Source: an uncultured Coleofasciculus sp.
Lineage (GTDB): Bacteria > Cyanobacteriota > Cyanobacteriia > Cyanobacteriales > Coleofasciculaceae
Assembly: GCA_902805485.1 (NCBI GenBank)
Contig: CADCTM010000847.1
Coordinates: 1-7,464 of the forward strand
DNA length: 7,464 nt
Direction: 5' to 3'
Shown here: piece by piece, positions 1-6,095 of the stretch
Layout of the letters: each line of letters opens with the position of its first letter
Numbering within the stretch: position 1 is the first letter of the stretch
Position numbers and translations under genes: made by a program
The notes under the pieces: generated by a model
What the model was told of the DNA's origin: nothing
Seen by the model: only the letters and a program-made list of their open reading frames with translations
The model's database searches: none

Positions 1-984
1 ATAAATAGCAGAGACTTTGAGAAAAAGTTTGTGAGGAACAGCAGGACTTCCACTAACAATCACACCTGGTTCTACATCATTATGAATACCAGCTTTTGCA
101 CTAGCGATCGCACCATCGCCAATTTTCGCTTGATTGGCAATTCCCACCTGACCAGCTAGAATCACCCGATTACCTACTTTAACACCACCCGCTAACCCAA
201 CTTGCGATGCCATGGCGCCGTTTTCTCCGACTTGGCAACCATGACCGATTTGTACTAAATTATCAATCTTGGCATTCCGCCCAATTCGGGTTTCCCCAAC
301 AGCGGGACGATCAATTGTCGTATTACAACCGACTTCGACGCCATCTTCTAAAACAGTACAGCCAGATTGCTGCATTTTGAACCAACCTGTGGCGGTGGGG
401 ACGAAACCAAAGCCTTCTGCACCGATAACTGCACCGCTATGGATGACGCAATTTGCACCAATTCGGGCGCGTTCATGGATTGTACAGTTGGCGTGTAAAA
501 TAGTGCGATCGCCTATTTGCACATCGGGATAAATCACAACATTCGGATGAATGCAGACATCATCACCGAGTTTCACCCCAGCTTGAATAACAACATGGGC
601 GCCGATGGCAGCATCTTTACCAATTTCGGAAGTAGGATGAATAATCGCAGTGGGATGAATTTCTGGGGATGGGTGGAAGGGTTGGTAGAAAAAAGCGATC
701 GCTTGTGCAAAGACTAATCGTGGATCAGATACACTAATCCAAGCAATTCCTCGTTCATTCGCTTGTGCTTGTAACGGCGCATCCCGTGGCAAAATCAACG
801 TACCTGCCGCTGTCTTCCCTACCATCGAGGCAAATTTTGCGCCCTCGATATAGCTGAGGGTATTAGGAGATGCTTGATCAATAGGTGCAACGCCGGTAAT
901 ATCTGGGTCAATATCTTGATTGATACCCAAACTATTATGCGCCGCCGCCTCACCTAATTTTCCAACAATTTCGCTAAATTTCAT
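1..984 (-). CDS. lpxD: UDP-3-O-acylglucosamine N-acyltransferase LpxD, 3'-truncated by the window edge
   Basis: LpxD transfers a 3-hydroxyacyl chain from acyl-ACP to the 2-amino group of UDP-3-O-acylglucosamine, the third step of lipid A synthesis in the cytoplasm. The visible 328 residues start MKFSEIVGKLG. Residues 1-100 form the N-terminal uridine-binding domain. From about residue 104 a left-handed beta-helix follows, with hexapeptide repeats such as IGKDAA, IGDRTI, IGANCV, IGRNAK and VGNQVI. GFGFVP (191-196) and NLVQIGHG (242-249) match the LpxD signature; His248 fits the catalytic histidine. LpxD proteins are usually about 340-350 residues, so only the C-terminal helix is cut off. The ATG is preceded directly by AGGGAAGG, a purine-rich ribosome site that sits rather close. 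The gene begins 54 bp after the flavoprotein stop with no terminator between, so co-transcription is likely. It could be one of two LpxD-like paralogues known in some cyanobacteria. Confidence 0.95.
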   Translation of the reverse strand, partial: MKFSEIVGKLGEAAAHNSLGINQDIDPDITGVAPIDQASPNTLSYIEGAKFASMVGKTAAGTLILPRDAPLQAQANERGIAWISVSDPRLVFAQAIAFFYQPFHPSPEIHPTAIIHPTSEIGKDAAIGAHVVIQAGVKLGDDVCIHPNVVIYPDVQIGDRTILHANCTIHERARIGANCVIHSGAVIGAEGFGFVPTATGWFKMQQSGCTVLEDGVEVGCNTTIDRPAVGETRIGRNAKIDNLVQIGHGCQVGENGAMASQVGLAGGVKVGNRVILAGQVGIANQAKIGDGAIASAKAGIHNDVEPGVIVSGSPAVPHKLFLKVSAIY

Positions 985-1038
985 CCTTCCCTAGCCGGCA
1001 TACGCAGGCGCAAGTTTGTGTCGTCAGTTATCTGTTCA

Positions 1039-2334
1039 CTACTCTAAGTTTCCCATCGCTTGACCTGCTAGCCAAGCCGTTGTCCAAGCACTCTGAAAAT
1101 TAAATCCACCCGTAACGCCATCAATATCCAAGATTTCGCCAGCAAAGTAAAGATGTGGCACTAAACGACTTTCCATAGTTTTAAAGTCCACTTCTTTTAA
1201 ACGGACGCCGCCACAAGTCACAAATTCTTCCTTAAAAACACCTTTTCCTTTAATAGAATAGCGTCCCTGAATTAGTTCTTGAATTAGCCCATTTAAGGCT
1301 TTTTTCGACACCTCCGCCCAACGTTCCTCTGCACTAATACCGACAAAAGTAACAAGACTCGACCAAAGACGTTTGGGAATAGGAACCGGACAACTATTAA
1401 TAATAAGTCGTCTGGGTAACTGCGACTTAACCGCTAACAGTGTTTTACGCAAAGTTTCCTCAGTGTGCTGAGGCAACCAATTAACAAGTAAGGGTGTTTG
1501 ATAGTGATGTTCATGCAAAAATCTCGCACCCCAAGCGGAAAGCTTGAGTACAGATGGACCACTTAACCCCCAATGAGTAATTAATAATGGTCCTCTTTGT
1601 TCACTCAAATGTTTCCCCGCTTCGGGTAGTCGCACAAGCGCCTCATTCACACTTACTCCCGCTAAATCTTGCAAACGCGGGTCTGTTACCTGAAAAGTAA
1701 ATAAGGAAGGGACAGGGGGTTCGACAGTATGCCCCATCTCTTTTAGCCAACGATAACTTTGGGGGTTGCTGCCAGTAGCAAGGAGAAGGCGGGAGCATTC
1801 TATAATCTCCCCTGTCTTCAACTCCACCTCAAACTCATACCCTGTATCTAAATCTAACTGTCCCTTAATCGGATAGGGGCTGGGGGTGACGCTGACATCC
1901 GACTGCCGCATCACCGACTTAACAGGCGTCCCCGTGTAAACTCTCACCCCAGCATCTTCTGCTGCCTTAACCAAGCAATTAATAATCGTTTCCGAACTAT
2001 CTGTAACCGGAAACATCCGCCCATCAGACTCAGTTTTTAGCTGAACACCATGAGACTCAAACCAGGCAACCGTATCCTTCGCTTGAAACCGCGTCAAAGC
2101 ACCGCGCAACGCCTTACCACCTCTAGGGTAATATTGCACCAACTCGGCGGGGTCAAAACAGGCATGAGTCACATTACAACGTCCACCACCGGAAACGCGA
2201 ACCTTTGCTAATGGTTGATACCCAGCTTCTAATAACGTGACTTGGGTACGGGGATGGGCAGTCGCACAAGCAATTGCCCCAAAAAAACCAGCGGCACCAC
2301 CGCCAATTACAACAACTTTTAAAGGTGCAACCAA
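1039..2334 (-). CDS. BaiN/HI0933-family FAD-dependent NAD(P)-type oxidoreductase
   Basis: This is a 431-residue flavoprotein of the HI0933/BaiN family (often labelled aminoacetone oxidase or NAD(P)/FAD-dependent oxidoreductase); its true substrate is unknown. Visible signatures are the N-terminal dinucleotide-binding beta-alpha-beta motif VVIGGGAAG (8-16), the family-specific SGGGRCNVTH (48-57), THWGLSGPSVLKLS (253-266) in the insert domain, and the C-terminal FAD-binding stretch YFAGEILDIDG...TGGFNFQ (396-414). Length is near the usual 400-430. The start is a TTG at 2334-2332, because in that frame only TTG and a rare ATT lie between the upstream stop and the Rossmann motif. No Shine-Dalgarno is visible, so translation may depend on the rubredoxin gene 30 bp upstream. 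An electron-transfer link with that rubredoxin is inference from position only. Family assignment is firm; the reaction is not known. Confidence 0.9.
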   Translation of the reverse strand: MVAPLKVVVIGGGAAGFFGAIACATAHPRTQVTLLEAGYQPLAKVRVSGGGRCNVTHACFDPAELVQYYPRGGKALRGALTRFQAKDTVAWFESHGVQLKTESDGRMFPVTDSSETIINCLVKAAEDAGVRVYTGTPVKSVMRQSDVSVTPSPYPIKGQLDLDTGYEFEVELKTGEIIECSRLLLATGSNPQSYRWLKEMGHTVEPPVPSLFTFQVTDPRLQDLAGVSVNEALVRLPEAGKHLSEQRGPLLITHWGLSGPSVLKLSAWGARFLHEHHYQTPLLVNWLPQHTEETLRKTLLAVKSQLPRRLIINSCPVPIPKRLWSSLVTFVGISAEERWAEVSKKALNGLIQELIQGRYSIKGKGVFKEEFVTCGGVRLKEVDFKTMESRLVPHLYFAGEILDIDGVTGGFNFQSAWTTAWLAGQAMGNLE

Positions 2335-2364
2335 GAAATTACTAAATACAATGACTAATGATTA

Positions 2365-2523
2365 CTATTGTGCTTCAAAGTAGTCTTTGGCAGCACCACA
2401 AGTTGGGCAAACCCAATCCTCTGGCAAGTCGGCGAAAGCTGTTCCAGGTTCGATGTCATTATCAGGATCGCCTTCTTCGGGGTTATATTCATAGCTGCAA
2501 ACAGTGCAGGTGTAGCTGTCCAT
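2365..2523 (-). CDS. Rubredoxin, short soluble type
   Basis: A 52-residue protein starting MDSYTCTVCSYEYNPEEGD. Rubredoxins are small cytoplasmic electron carriers with one iron held by four cysteines. Both CxxC knuckles are present: Cys6-T-V-Cys9 and Cys39-P-T-Cys42, the second in the family-typical context LPEDWVCPTCGAAKDYF. Length equals the classical 52-54 residue rubredoxins. There is no C-terminal membrane helix, so this is not the longer anchored RubA tied to photosystem I assembly. The ATG has a good ribosome site, AAAGGA, eight bases upstream. The gene precedes the BaiN-like flavoprotein with a 30-bp gap and no terminator, consistent with one operon. Partner and pathway cannot be read from sequence. 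Confidence 0.95.
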   Translation of the reverse strand: MDSYTCTVCSYEYNPEEGDPDNDIEPGTAFADLPEDWVCPTCGAAKDYFEAQ

Positions 2524-2552
2524 TTTTGTTTTCCTTTAATCAACTTGCGCCT

Positions 2553-2558
2553 AGTATA
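2553..2558 (-). promoter_or_regulatory. Candidate -10 box of the rubredoxin/flavoprotein/lpxD unit
   Basis: On the minus strand TATACT matches the sigma-70 type -10 consensus at five of six positions and lies 29 bases before the rubredoxin ATG, which would give a leader of about 20 bases. No good -35 hexamer lies 16-18 bases further upstream; that spacer contains a HIP1 octamer. The rest of the 189-bp gap (2524-2712) is AT-rich and shows only a weak inverted repeat (GCGTCA/TGACGC), with no T-run to suggest a terminator. Confidence 0.4.
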
Positions 2559-2712
2559 GTCCTCAATCGCGATCGCTTAGGCGGCTGAATGTTTTATTTA
2601 TTTAATTAATGGTCGATTCTGTCTATTATCCAAGCGTCACTTTTTGCTTGAACCTGACGCCATCTCGATATTTTCAATGCTCTTCACTGAATCCTTCTGG
2701 CATAAACTTGAC

Positions 2713-2910
2713 TTAATACCGCCGCGTTTTCTGAACGCCGTAAACAATTCCTGCGGCAATGGAAAGCAAAATTAAGACTAATATTATACCACCCGGAAGC
2801 GCCGTAAATCCTGGAACTCCAAAGCCTCTCAGGAAATAGACAAAAAACGTCAGTGCCATAGTACCGACAAAAGCGTAAGTCAGGGTTTGATTTTCAGATG
2901 GGGGAGTCAC
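2713..2910 (-). CDS. Small two-helix membrane protein, conserved cyanobacterial type
   Basis: An unnamed protein of 65 residues when started at the GTG at 2910-2908. Two hydrophobic segments are visible: LTYAFVGTMALTFFVYFL (about 9-26) and GIILVLILLSIAAGIVYGV (about 41-59), joined by a loop with RGFG and a PGG turn, and ending in basic KTRRY. The pattern resembles short hypothetical membrane proteins seen in cyanobacteria, but I know no function. The open frame continues upstream to a GTG at 3012, but that codon lies inside the loop of the clpB terminator and the extra 34 residues are not membrane-like, so the shorter start is preferred. No Shine-Dalgarno supports either start. The gene sits between the clpB terminator and the rubredoxin unit and is probably transcribed on its own. 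Confidence 0.6.
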   Translation of the reverse strand: MTPPSENQTLTYAFVGTMALTFFVYFLRGFGVPGFTALPGGIILVLILLSIAAGIVYGVQKTRRY

Positions 2911-2991
2911 GGGTTGATACCAATAAACGGTGAAATGGGTTCCGAAATGAGGGATTAAGGCTTTTATTTTGAGTCTACTGTTGGCTACACC

Positions 2992-3025
2992 AAAAAAGAC
3001 AGGCAGCGCCACAACGCCGCCTGTC
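2992..3025 (-). terminator. Rho-independent terminator after clpB
   Basis: Read on the minus strand, GACAGGCGGCG, a six-base loop and CGCTGCCTGTC form an 11-bp stem with one G-T wobble, followed at once by six T. It begins 25 bases after the clpB stop and is the clearest terminator in the window. It separates clpB from the small membrane protein gene. Confidence 0.9.
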
Positions 3026-3050
3026 CTATTATTATCATCTAGCCTTCAGA

Positions 3051-3995
3051 TTAACTAGGCTGCACCGTCAACACCTCAACCGGCAAACGCTTGAATGCCA
3101 GACGTTCATTCTCGACATCTACATAAATCGTGTCGCCATTGCGGAACTCACTCCGTAGGATACCCTTAGCGATTTGAGTTTCCAGTTCCCGCTGAATTGC
3201 TCGCTTCAACGGTCGTGCGCCGAACACTGGATCATACCCTACTTCTGCCAAGAAATCAAGAGCAGACTCAGAAAGTTTCAGAGACATCTTGCGTTCGGCT
3301 AACCGTTGTTCTAGGCGCTTGGTTTGCAGATAAACAATATGCCGCAATTGGCTTTTCTTCAAGGCATGGAAGATAATCACCTCATCAATGCGGTTGAGGA
3401 ATTCTGGACGGAAGCTACTCCGCATTGCCTCCATTACCCGACTATGCATTTCATCATAGTGGCTATCATCGCCGGCAACATCAAGGATATATTGAGAACC
3501 GATGTTACTGGTCATGATGATGACGCTATTCTTGAAGTCTACCGTATGACCTTGAGAATCAGTAACGCGACCATCATCAAGGATTTGCAGCATCACGTTG
3601 AAGACATCTGGGTGCGCTTTCTCGATTTCGTCGAACAGGATTACCGCATAAGGACGACGGCGGATCGATTCGGTAAGTTGTCCACCTTCTTCATAACCGA
3701 TATATCCCGGAGGCGCACCAAGTAACCGAGAAACTGAATGCTTCTCCATATATTCCGACATATCAATCCGCACTAGAGCTTCTTCCGTGTCGAAGAGGTA
3801 AGCGGCAAGTGCTTTTGCCAGTTCCGTCTTGCCAACGCCCGTAGGACCGAGGAAAATAAAGCTAGCGGTGGGACGATTTGGGTCAGCTAAACCAGCACGC
3901 GATCGCTGAATCGCATCGGCAACCGCAGTAACCGCTTCCTCTTGACCAACTACTCGTTGATGCAACTCATCTTCTAAATGCAGCAGTTTCTCCAT
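3051..3995 (-). CDS. clpB: ClpB C-terminal half: NBD2 (314 residues if restarted at internal ATG)
   Basis: The frame after the premature stop is open to the normal clpB end. The first ATG after the stop gives MEKLLHLEDELHQRVVGQ, the usual beginning of NBD2. It contains Walker A GPTGVGKTE (50-58), pore-loop GYIGY (97-101), Walker B VILFDE (118-123), the sensor region MTSNIGS (161-167) and sensor 2 GARPLKR (259-265), then the C-terminal oligomerisation domain. Internal initiation is only weakly supported: a GGAG abuts the ATG with no spacing, and the ATG lies 51 bases beyond the stop. Whether this half is made at all is unknown. If the TAA is a sequencing error, this is simply the rest of full-length ClpB. 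Confidence 0.7.
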   Translation of the reverse strand: MEKLLHLEDELHQRVVGQEEAVTAVADAIQRSRAGLADPNRPTASFIFLGPTGVGKTELAKALAAYLFDTEEALVRIDMSEYMEKHSVSRLLGAPPGYIGYEEGGQLTESIRRRPYAVILFDEIEKAHPDVFNVMLQILDDGRVTDSQGHTVDFKNSVIIMTSNIGSQYILDVAGDDSHYDEMHSRVMEAMRSSFRPEFLNRIDEVIIFHALKKSQLRHIVYLQTKRLEQRLAERKMSLKLSESALDFLAEVGYDPVFGARPLKRAIQRELETQIAKGILRSEFRNGDTIYVDVENERLAFKRLPVEVLTVQPS

Positions 3996-4046
3996 CTCCG
4001 ACTCAACCAGCTTGCTGATCGGAATTCCTGTCCACTTAGAGATGAT

Positions 4047-5678
4047 TTACGCAATATCAGATTCGGTAACTTCTTCTCGTAGTAGGGATGAACCACTGGT
4101 TTGAGTTGCCGCTAGCTGGGTTTCTGCTTGTTGCAGTGAGGATTGCAACTGGGTTAATGTCCCGTATTTTAACTCAGCGGCTTTGTTCAGGTCGTAATTG
4201 CGTTCCGCTTGGCTTATTTCGACATTTATGCGGTCAATTTCTTCCTTAATGCTTTGAATGCGGTTGAGACTGTCTTTTTCTGACTGCCATTGTGCATTTA
4301 AAGCGCGTTGATCTTCTTGAAGGTCGGCAATTTCTTTTTCGAGACGTTCCAACCGTTCACGGGAGGCAGGATTGCTCTCTTTTTGCAATGATAGCTGTTC
4401 CATTTGCAATTGCATCACCCGGCGATCGATTTCGTCGAGATCTTCGGGTTTGGAGGTTATCTCCATTTTCAACCGGGCGGCGGCTTCGTCCACAAGGTCG
4501 ATCGCTTTATCGGGTAAGAAGCGATCGCTAATATACCGCGTAGACAAAGTAGCAGCAGCAACCAAGGCATTATCAGAAATCCTCACCCCGTGATGGACTT
4601 CATAGCGTTCCTTCAGTCCCCGCAGAATCGAAATCGTATCTTCGACACTGGGCTGATCCACATATACTTGCTGGAATCGGCGCTCTAATGCCGCATCTTT
4701 CTCGATATACTTGCGGTACTCATCCAAGGTTGTTGCACCGATACAGCGCAACTCACCCCGCGCCAGCATTGGTTTCAGTAAGTTTCCGGCATCCATCGCG
4801 CCTTGGGTTGCACCGGCACCAACGACGGTATGGATTTCGTCAATAAATAGGATAATTTGACCACGAGAGTCTGTGACTTCTTTGAGTACGGCTTTTAGGC
4901 GTTCTTCAAATTCACCTCTAAACTTCGCACCCGCAATTAACGAACCCATATCCAAAGAAATTAATTGTCTGTCTTTCAGGGATTGGGGGACATCACCGGC
5001 GATAATGCGTTGAGCGAGTCCTTCAGCGATCGCGGTTTTACCGACTCCTGGTTCTCCGATTAGGACTGGGTTATTTTTGGTGCGACGTGAGAGAATTTGG
5101 ATCGTGCGGCGAATTTCATCATCCCGACCAATTACCGGATCAAGTTTCCCTTCACGCGCTGCTGCTGTTAGGTCACGCCCGTATTTTTCCAGTGATTCGT
5201 ATTTATTTTCTGGGTTTTGGTCGGTCACTTTTTGGTTGCCGCGAATTTGGGTAATTGTGCTTTTCAGCTTCTTTTCATCTAGTTTAAGTTCTTGGAACAA
5301 CGCCTTACCAAAGCGATCGTCTTTGATGTATCCCAGTAAGATGTGTTCGACGGAAATGTAGTCGTCGCCAAACTCTTTACGGTAAGACTCAGCGCGGTCT
5401 AAAAGGGTGTCAATGCTACGTCCAAGATAGACGGATTCACTGCTACCGGAGACTTTGGGCTGTCGCTTGATAAAATTATCTACGGCGTCGCGCACTCTGG
5501 CAACGGGGACTTCGGCTTTATTGAATATGCTGGTAGCAAGTCCTTCTTGTTCCAGCAGCGCCTTTAGTAGGTGTTCGCTTTCGAGTTGTTGTTGCTGGGA
5601 AGCTTTGGCAATATCGGGAGTACGTGCGATCGCTTCCCAGGCTTTTTCGGTAAATTGATTAGGGTTAGTTGGTTGCAT
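4047..5678 (-). CDS. clpB: ClpB N-terminal half: N-domain, NBD1 and middle domain (543 residues)
   Basis: This is the part translated before the premature TAA. Residues 1-145 are the Clp N-domain, with the two repeats typical of substrate-binding Clp N-domains (SEHLLKALL at 34-42 and VEHILLGYI at 110-118). NBD1 holds Walker A GEPGVGKT (208-215), pore loop KFRGEFEER (252-260), Walker B IILFIDE (275-281) and the arginine pair in ALERRFQ (330-336). From about 410 to 525 the sequence is a heptad-rich, charged coiled coil, the ClpB middle domain needed for DnaK cooperation. The product would end at the entry to NBD2, so alone it should hydrolyse ATP at NBD1 at most and should not disaggregate; this last point is inference. 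Confidence 0.85.
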   Translation of the reverse strand: MQPTNPNQFTEKAWEAIARTPDIAKASQQQQLESEHLLKALLEQEGLATSIFNKAEVPVARVRDAVDNFIKRQPKVSGSSESVYLGRSIDTLLDRAESYRKEFGDDYISVEHILLGYIKDDRFGKALFQELKLDEKKLKSTITQIRGNQKVTDQNPENKYESLEKYGRDLTAAAREGKLDPVIGRDDEIRRTIQILSRRTKNNPVLIGEPGVGKTAIAEGLAQRIIAGDVPQSLKDRQLISLDMGSLIAGAKFRGEFEERLKAVLKEVTDSRGQIILFIDEIHTVVGAGATQGAMDAGNLLKPMLARGELRCIGATTLDEYRKYIEKDAALERRFQQVYVDQPSVEDTISILRGLKERYEVHHGVRISDNALVAAATLSTRYISDRFLPDKAIDLVDEAAARLKMEITSKPEDLDEIDRRVMQLQMEQLSLQKESNPASRERLERLEKEIADLQEDQRALNAQWQSEKDSLNRIQSIKEEIDRINVEISQAERNYDLNKAAELKYGTLTQLQSSLQQAETQLAATQTSGSSLLREEVTESDIA

Positions 5679-5687
5679 AATAGTTTA

Positions 5688-5693
5688 CCTTCC
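5688..5693 (-). promoter_or_regulatory. Ribosome binding site of clpB
   Basis: GGAAGG on the minus strand, nine bases before the clpB ATG. It fixes the start of ClpB at MQPTNPNQF, which agrees with the family N-terminus. Confidence 0.7.
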
Positions 5694-5705
5694 AATAATT
5701 TGTCT

Positions 5706-5745
5706 TATAGTACGTCGTTCGTTCCGAGCCATGTACCGTACTAAA
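5706..5745 (-). promoter_or_regulatory. Inverted repeat and candidate -10 upstream of clpB
   Basis: TAGTACG (5708-5714) and CGTACTA (5737-5743) are perfect inverted arms separated by 22 bases. One mismatch later the symmetry continues by two more bases on each side. The near arm overlaps TACTAT (5712-5707, minus strand), a possible -10 box 28 bases before the clpB ATG; no good -35 is seen. A dyad over a promoter suggests a dimeric regulator or a stem in the mRNA leader. It is not the CIRCE element bound by HrcA, whose TTAGCACTC/GAGTGCTAA arms are absent. Confidence 0.4.
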
Positions 5746-5884
5746 AATCAAGGAATAATCTGGATTTGGACTTGTTTCATCCACTCCCTGACTGTAACTG
5801 ATTTGTAGTAACCCACCGATACTAGCTTCCTCACCCTTAAGGTAGGGATCGCCCTAACTGTGGCTTTTTCTAGGAAATTACCTT

Positions 5885-5976
5885 GCGAAGAGAATAAACG
5901 CGATCGCGTCCCATTCGCCGCCCTGGCGGGTATACAAATAAAACAAATATCCTAGCAAGAGAATAAAAGCGATCGC
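5885..5976. repeat. Pair of 22/23-bp direct repeats carrying HIP1
   Basis: GCGAAGAGAATAAACGCGATCGC spans 5885-5907 and a copy differing by one missing base and one substitution spans 5955-5976. Each ends in the HIP1 octamer GCGATCGC. The two copies are about 70 bases apart. Read on the minus strand they encode the repeated AIAFIL stretch of a spurious open frame, so the frame is best explained by the repeat. Confidence 0.7.
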
Positions 5977-5991
5977 ACCTATACAAACAAA

Positions 5992-6020
5992 GTAAGGGCA
6001 AAACAATAATTTGCCCCTAC
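5992..6020. repeat. Intergenic palindrome (11-bp stem, 7-base loop)
   Basis: GTAAGGGCAAA (5992-6002) and TTTGCCCCTAC (6010-6020) pair over 11 bases with one G-T or A-C position depending on strand, around the loop ACAATAA. The GTAGGGGC.../...GCCCCTAC style resembles dispersed intergenic palindromes common in filamentous cyanobacteria; that resemblance is from memory. No long T-run follows on either strand, so a terminator role is doubtful. Confidence 0.6.
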
Positions 6021-6074
6021 TACGTCTATTTAGCTGCAAATTGCTGTAATTCCCTGGCGGTATATTGAGTAAGC

Positions 6075-6090
6075 GCTGAAGGGGTGACAA
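6075..6090 (+). repeat. Left terminal inverted repeat of the IS
   Basis: GCTGAAGGGGTGACAA, matching the right end at 15 of 16 positions. It lies just beyond the 3' end of the transposase gene. Confidence 0.75.
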
Positions 6091-6095
6091 AGAAG

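Larger units (their letters stand above)
3051..5678 (-). pseudogene. clpB: clpB (ClpB/Hsp100 disaggregase) interrupted by one in-frame TAA
   Basis: ClpB is a hexameric cytoplasmic AAA+ disaggregase that, with DnaK, extracts proteins from aggregates and gives heat tolerance. The whole frame is 876 codons including the final stop, the normal cyanobacterial ClpB length, and both AAA+ modules, the middle coiled-coil domain and the N-domain are present. Codon 544 is TAA (4049-4047), in the context ...ESDIA-stop-IISKWTGIP. ClpB homologues usually have Glu there, so one G-to-T change (GAA to TAA) explains it. Frame and motifs are intact on both sides and there is no indel, which suggests a very recent mutation or a base-calling error; neutral decay would have left more damage. 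The start ATG has GGAAGG nine bases upstream. The two halves are described separately. It resembles ClpB1 of cyanobacteria more than ClpC, judging by the long middle domain. Confidence 0.85.
104..5976. repeat. HIP1 octamers (GCGATCGC), ten dispersed copies
   Basis: GCGATCGC occurs at 104-111, 505-512, 695-702, 2569-2576, 3899-3906, 4521-4528, 5026-5033, 5626-5633, 5900-5907 and 5969-5976. Chance would give far less than one copy in this length. This HIP1 density is a known genome signature of many cyanobacteria and is the main taxonomic evidence here. None lies in the insertion sequence or the right flank. Confidence 0.9.
5679..6074. other. Gene-free region between clpB and the insertion sequence
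   Basis: No protein-coding gene is supported in these 396 bases. From the clpB side they hold the ribosome site and the inverted repeat at 5706-5745, a short hairpin with TAGGG/CCCTA arms (5843-5856), two copies of a HIP1-based repeat (5885-5907 and 5955-5976) and an 11-bp hairpin (5992-6020). The repeat-rich part next to the insertion sequence looks like ordinary cyanobacterial intergenic repeat DNA. Confidence 0.6.

Noticed and set aside
269..717. Two overlapping plus-strand frames (87 and 66 codons)
   Set aside because: They lie opposite lpxD, whose hexapeptide beta-helix sequence is unmistakable on the minus strand; the plus-strand products have no recognisable features.
2355..2588. Frames on both strands over the rubredoxin gene
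   Set aside because: The four-cysteine rubredoxin in the remaining minus-strand frame explains the sequence, with its own ribosome site.
3324..3725. Plus-strand frame of 133 codons opposite the NBD2 part of clpB
   Set aside because: It is a shadow of a strongly conserved coding strand; no ribosome site, no recognisable domain.
4292..5658. Several plus-strand frames of 67-94 codons opposite the first half of clpB
   Set aside because: Low-complexity Ser/Arg-rich translations typical of the antisense of a charged coiled-coil and AAA+ gene.
5679..5880. CIRCE/HrcA operator or a known riboswitch upstream of clpB
   Set aside because: No TTAGCACTC-N9-GAGTGCTAA and no riboswitch core that I can recognise; only the separate TAGTACG dyad and a small hairpin.
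5878..6090. Minus-strand frame of 70 codons with a hydrophobic stretch, possible small membrane protein
   Set aside because: It starts at a TTG inside the terminal repeat of the insertion sequence, has no ribosome site, and its body is the translated palindrome and the HIP1 direct repeats. The repeated AIAFIL comes from the DNA repeat.
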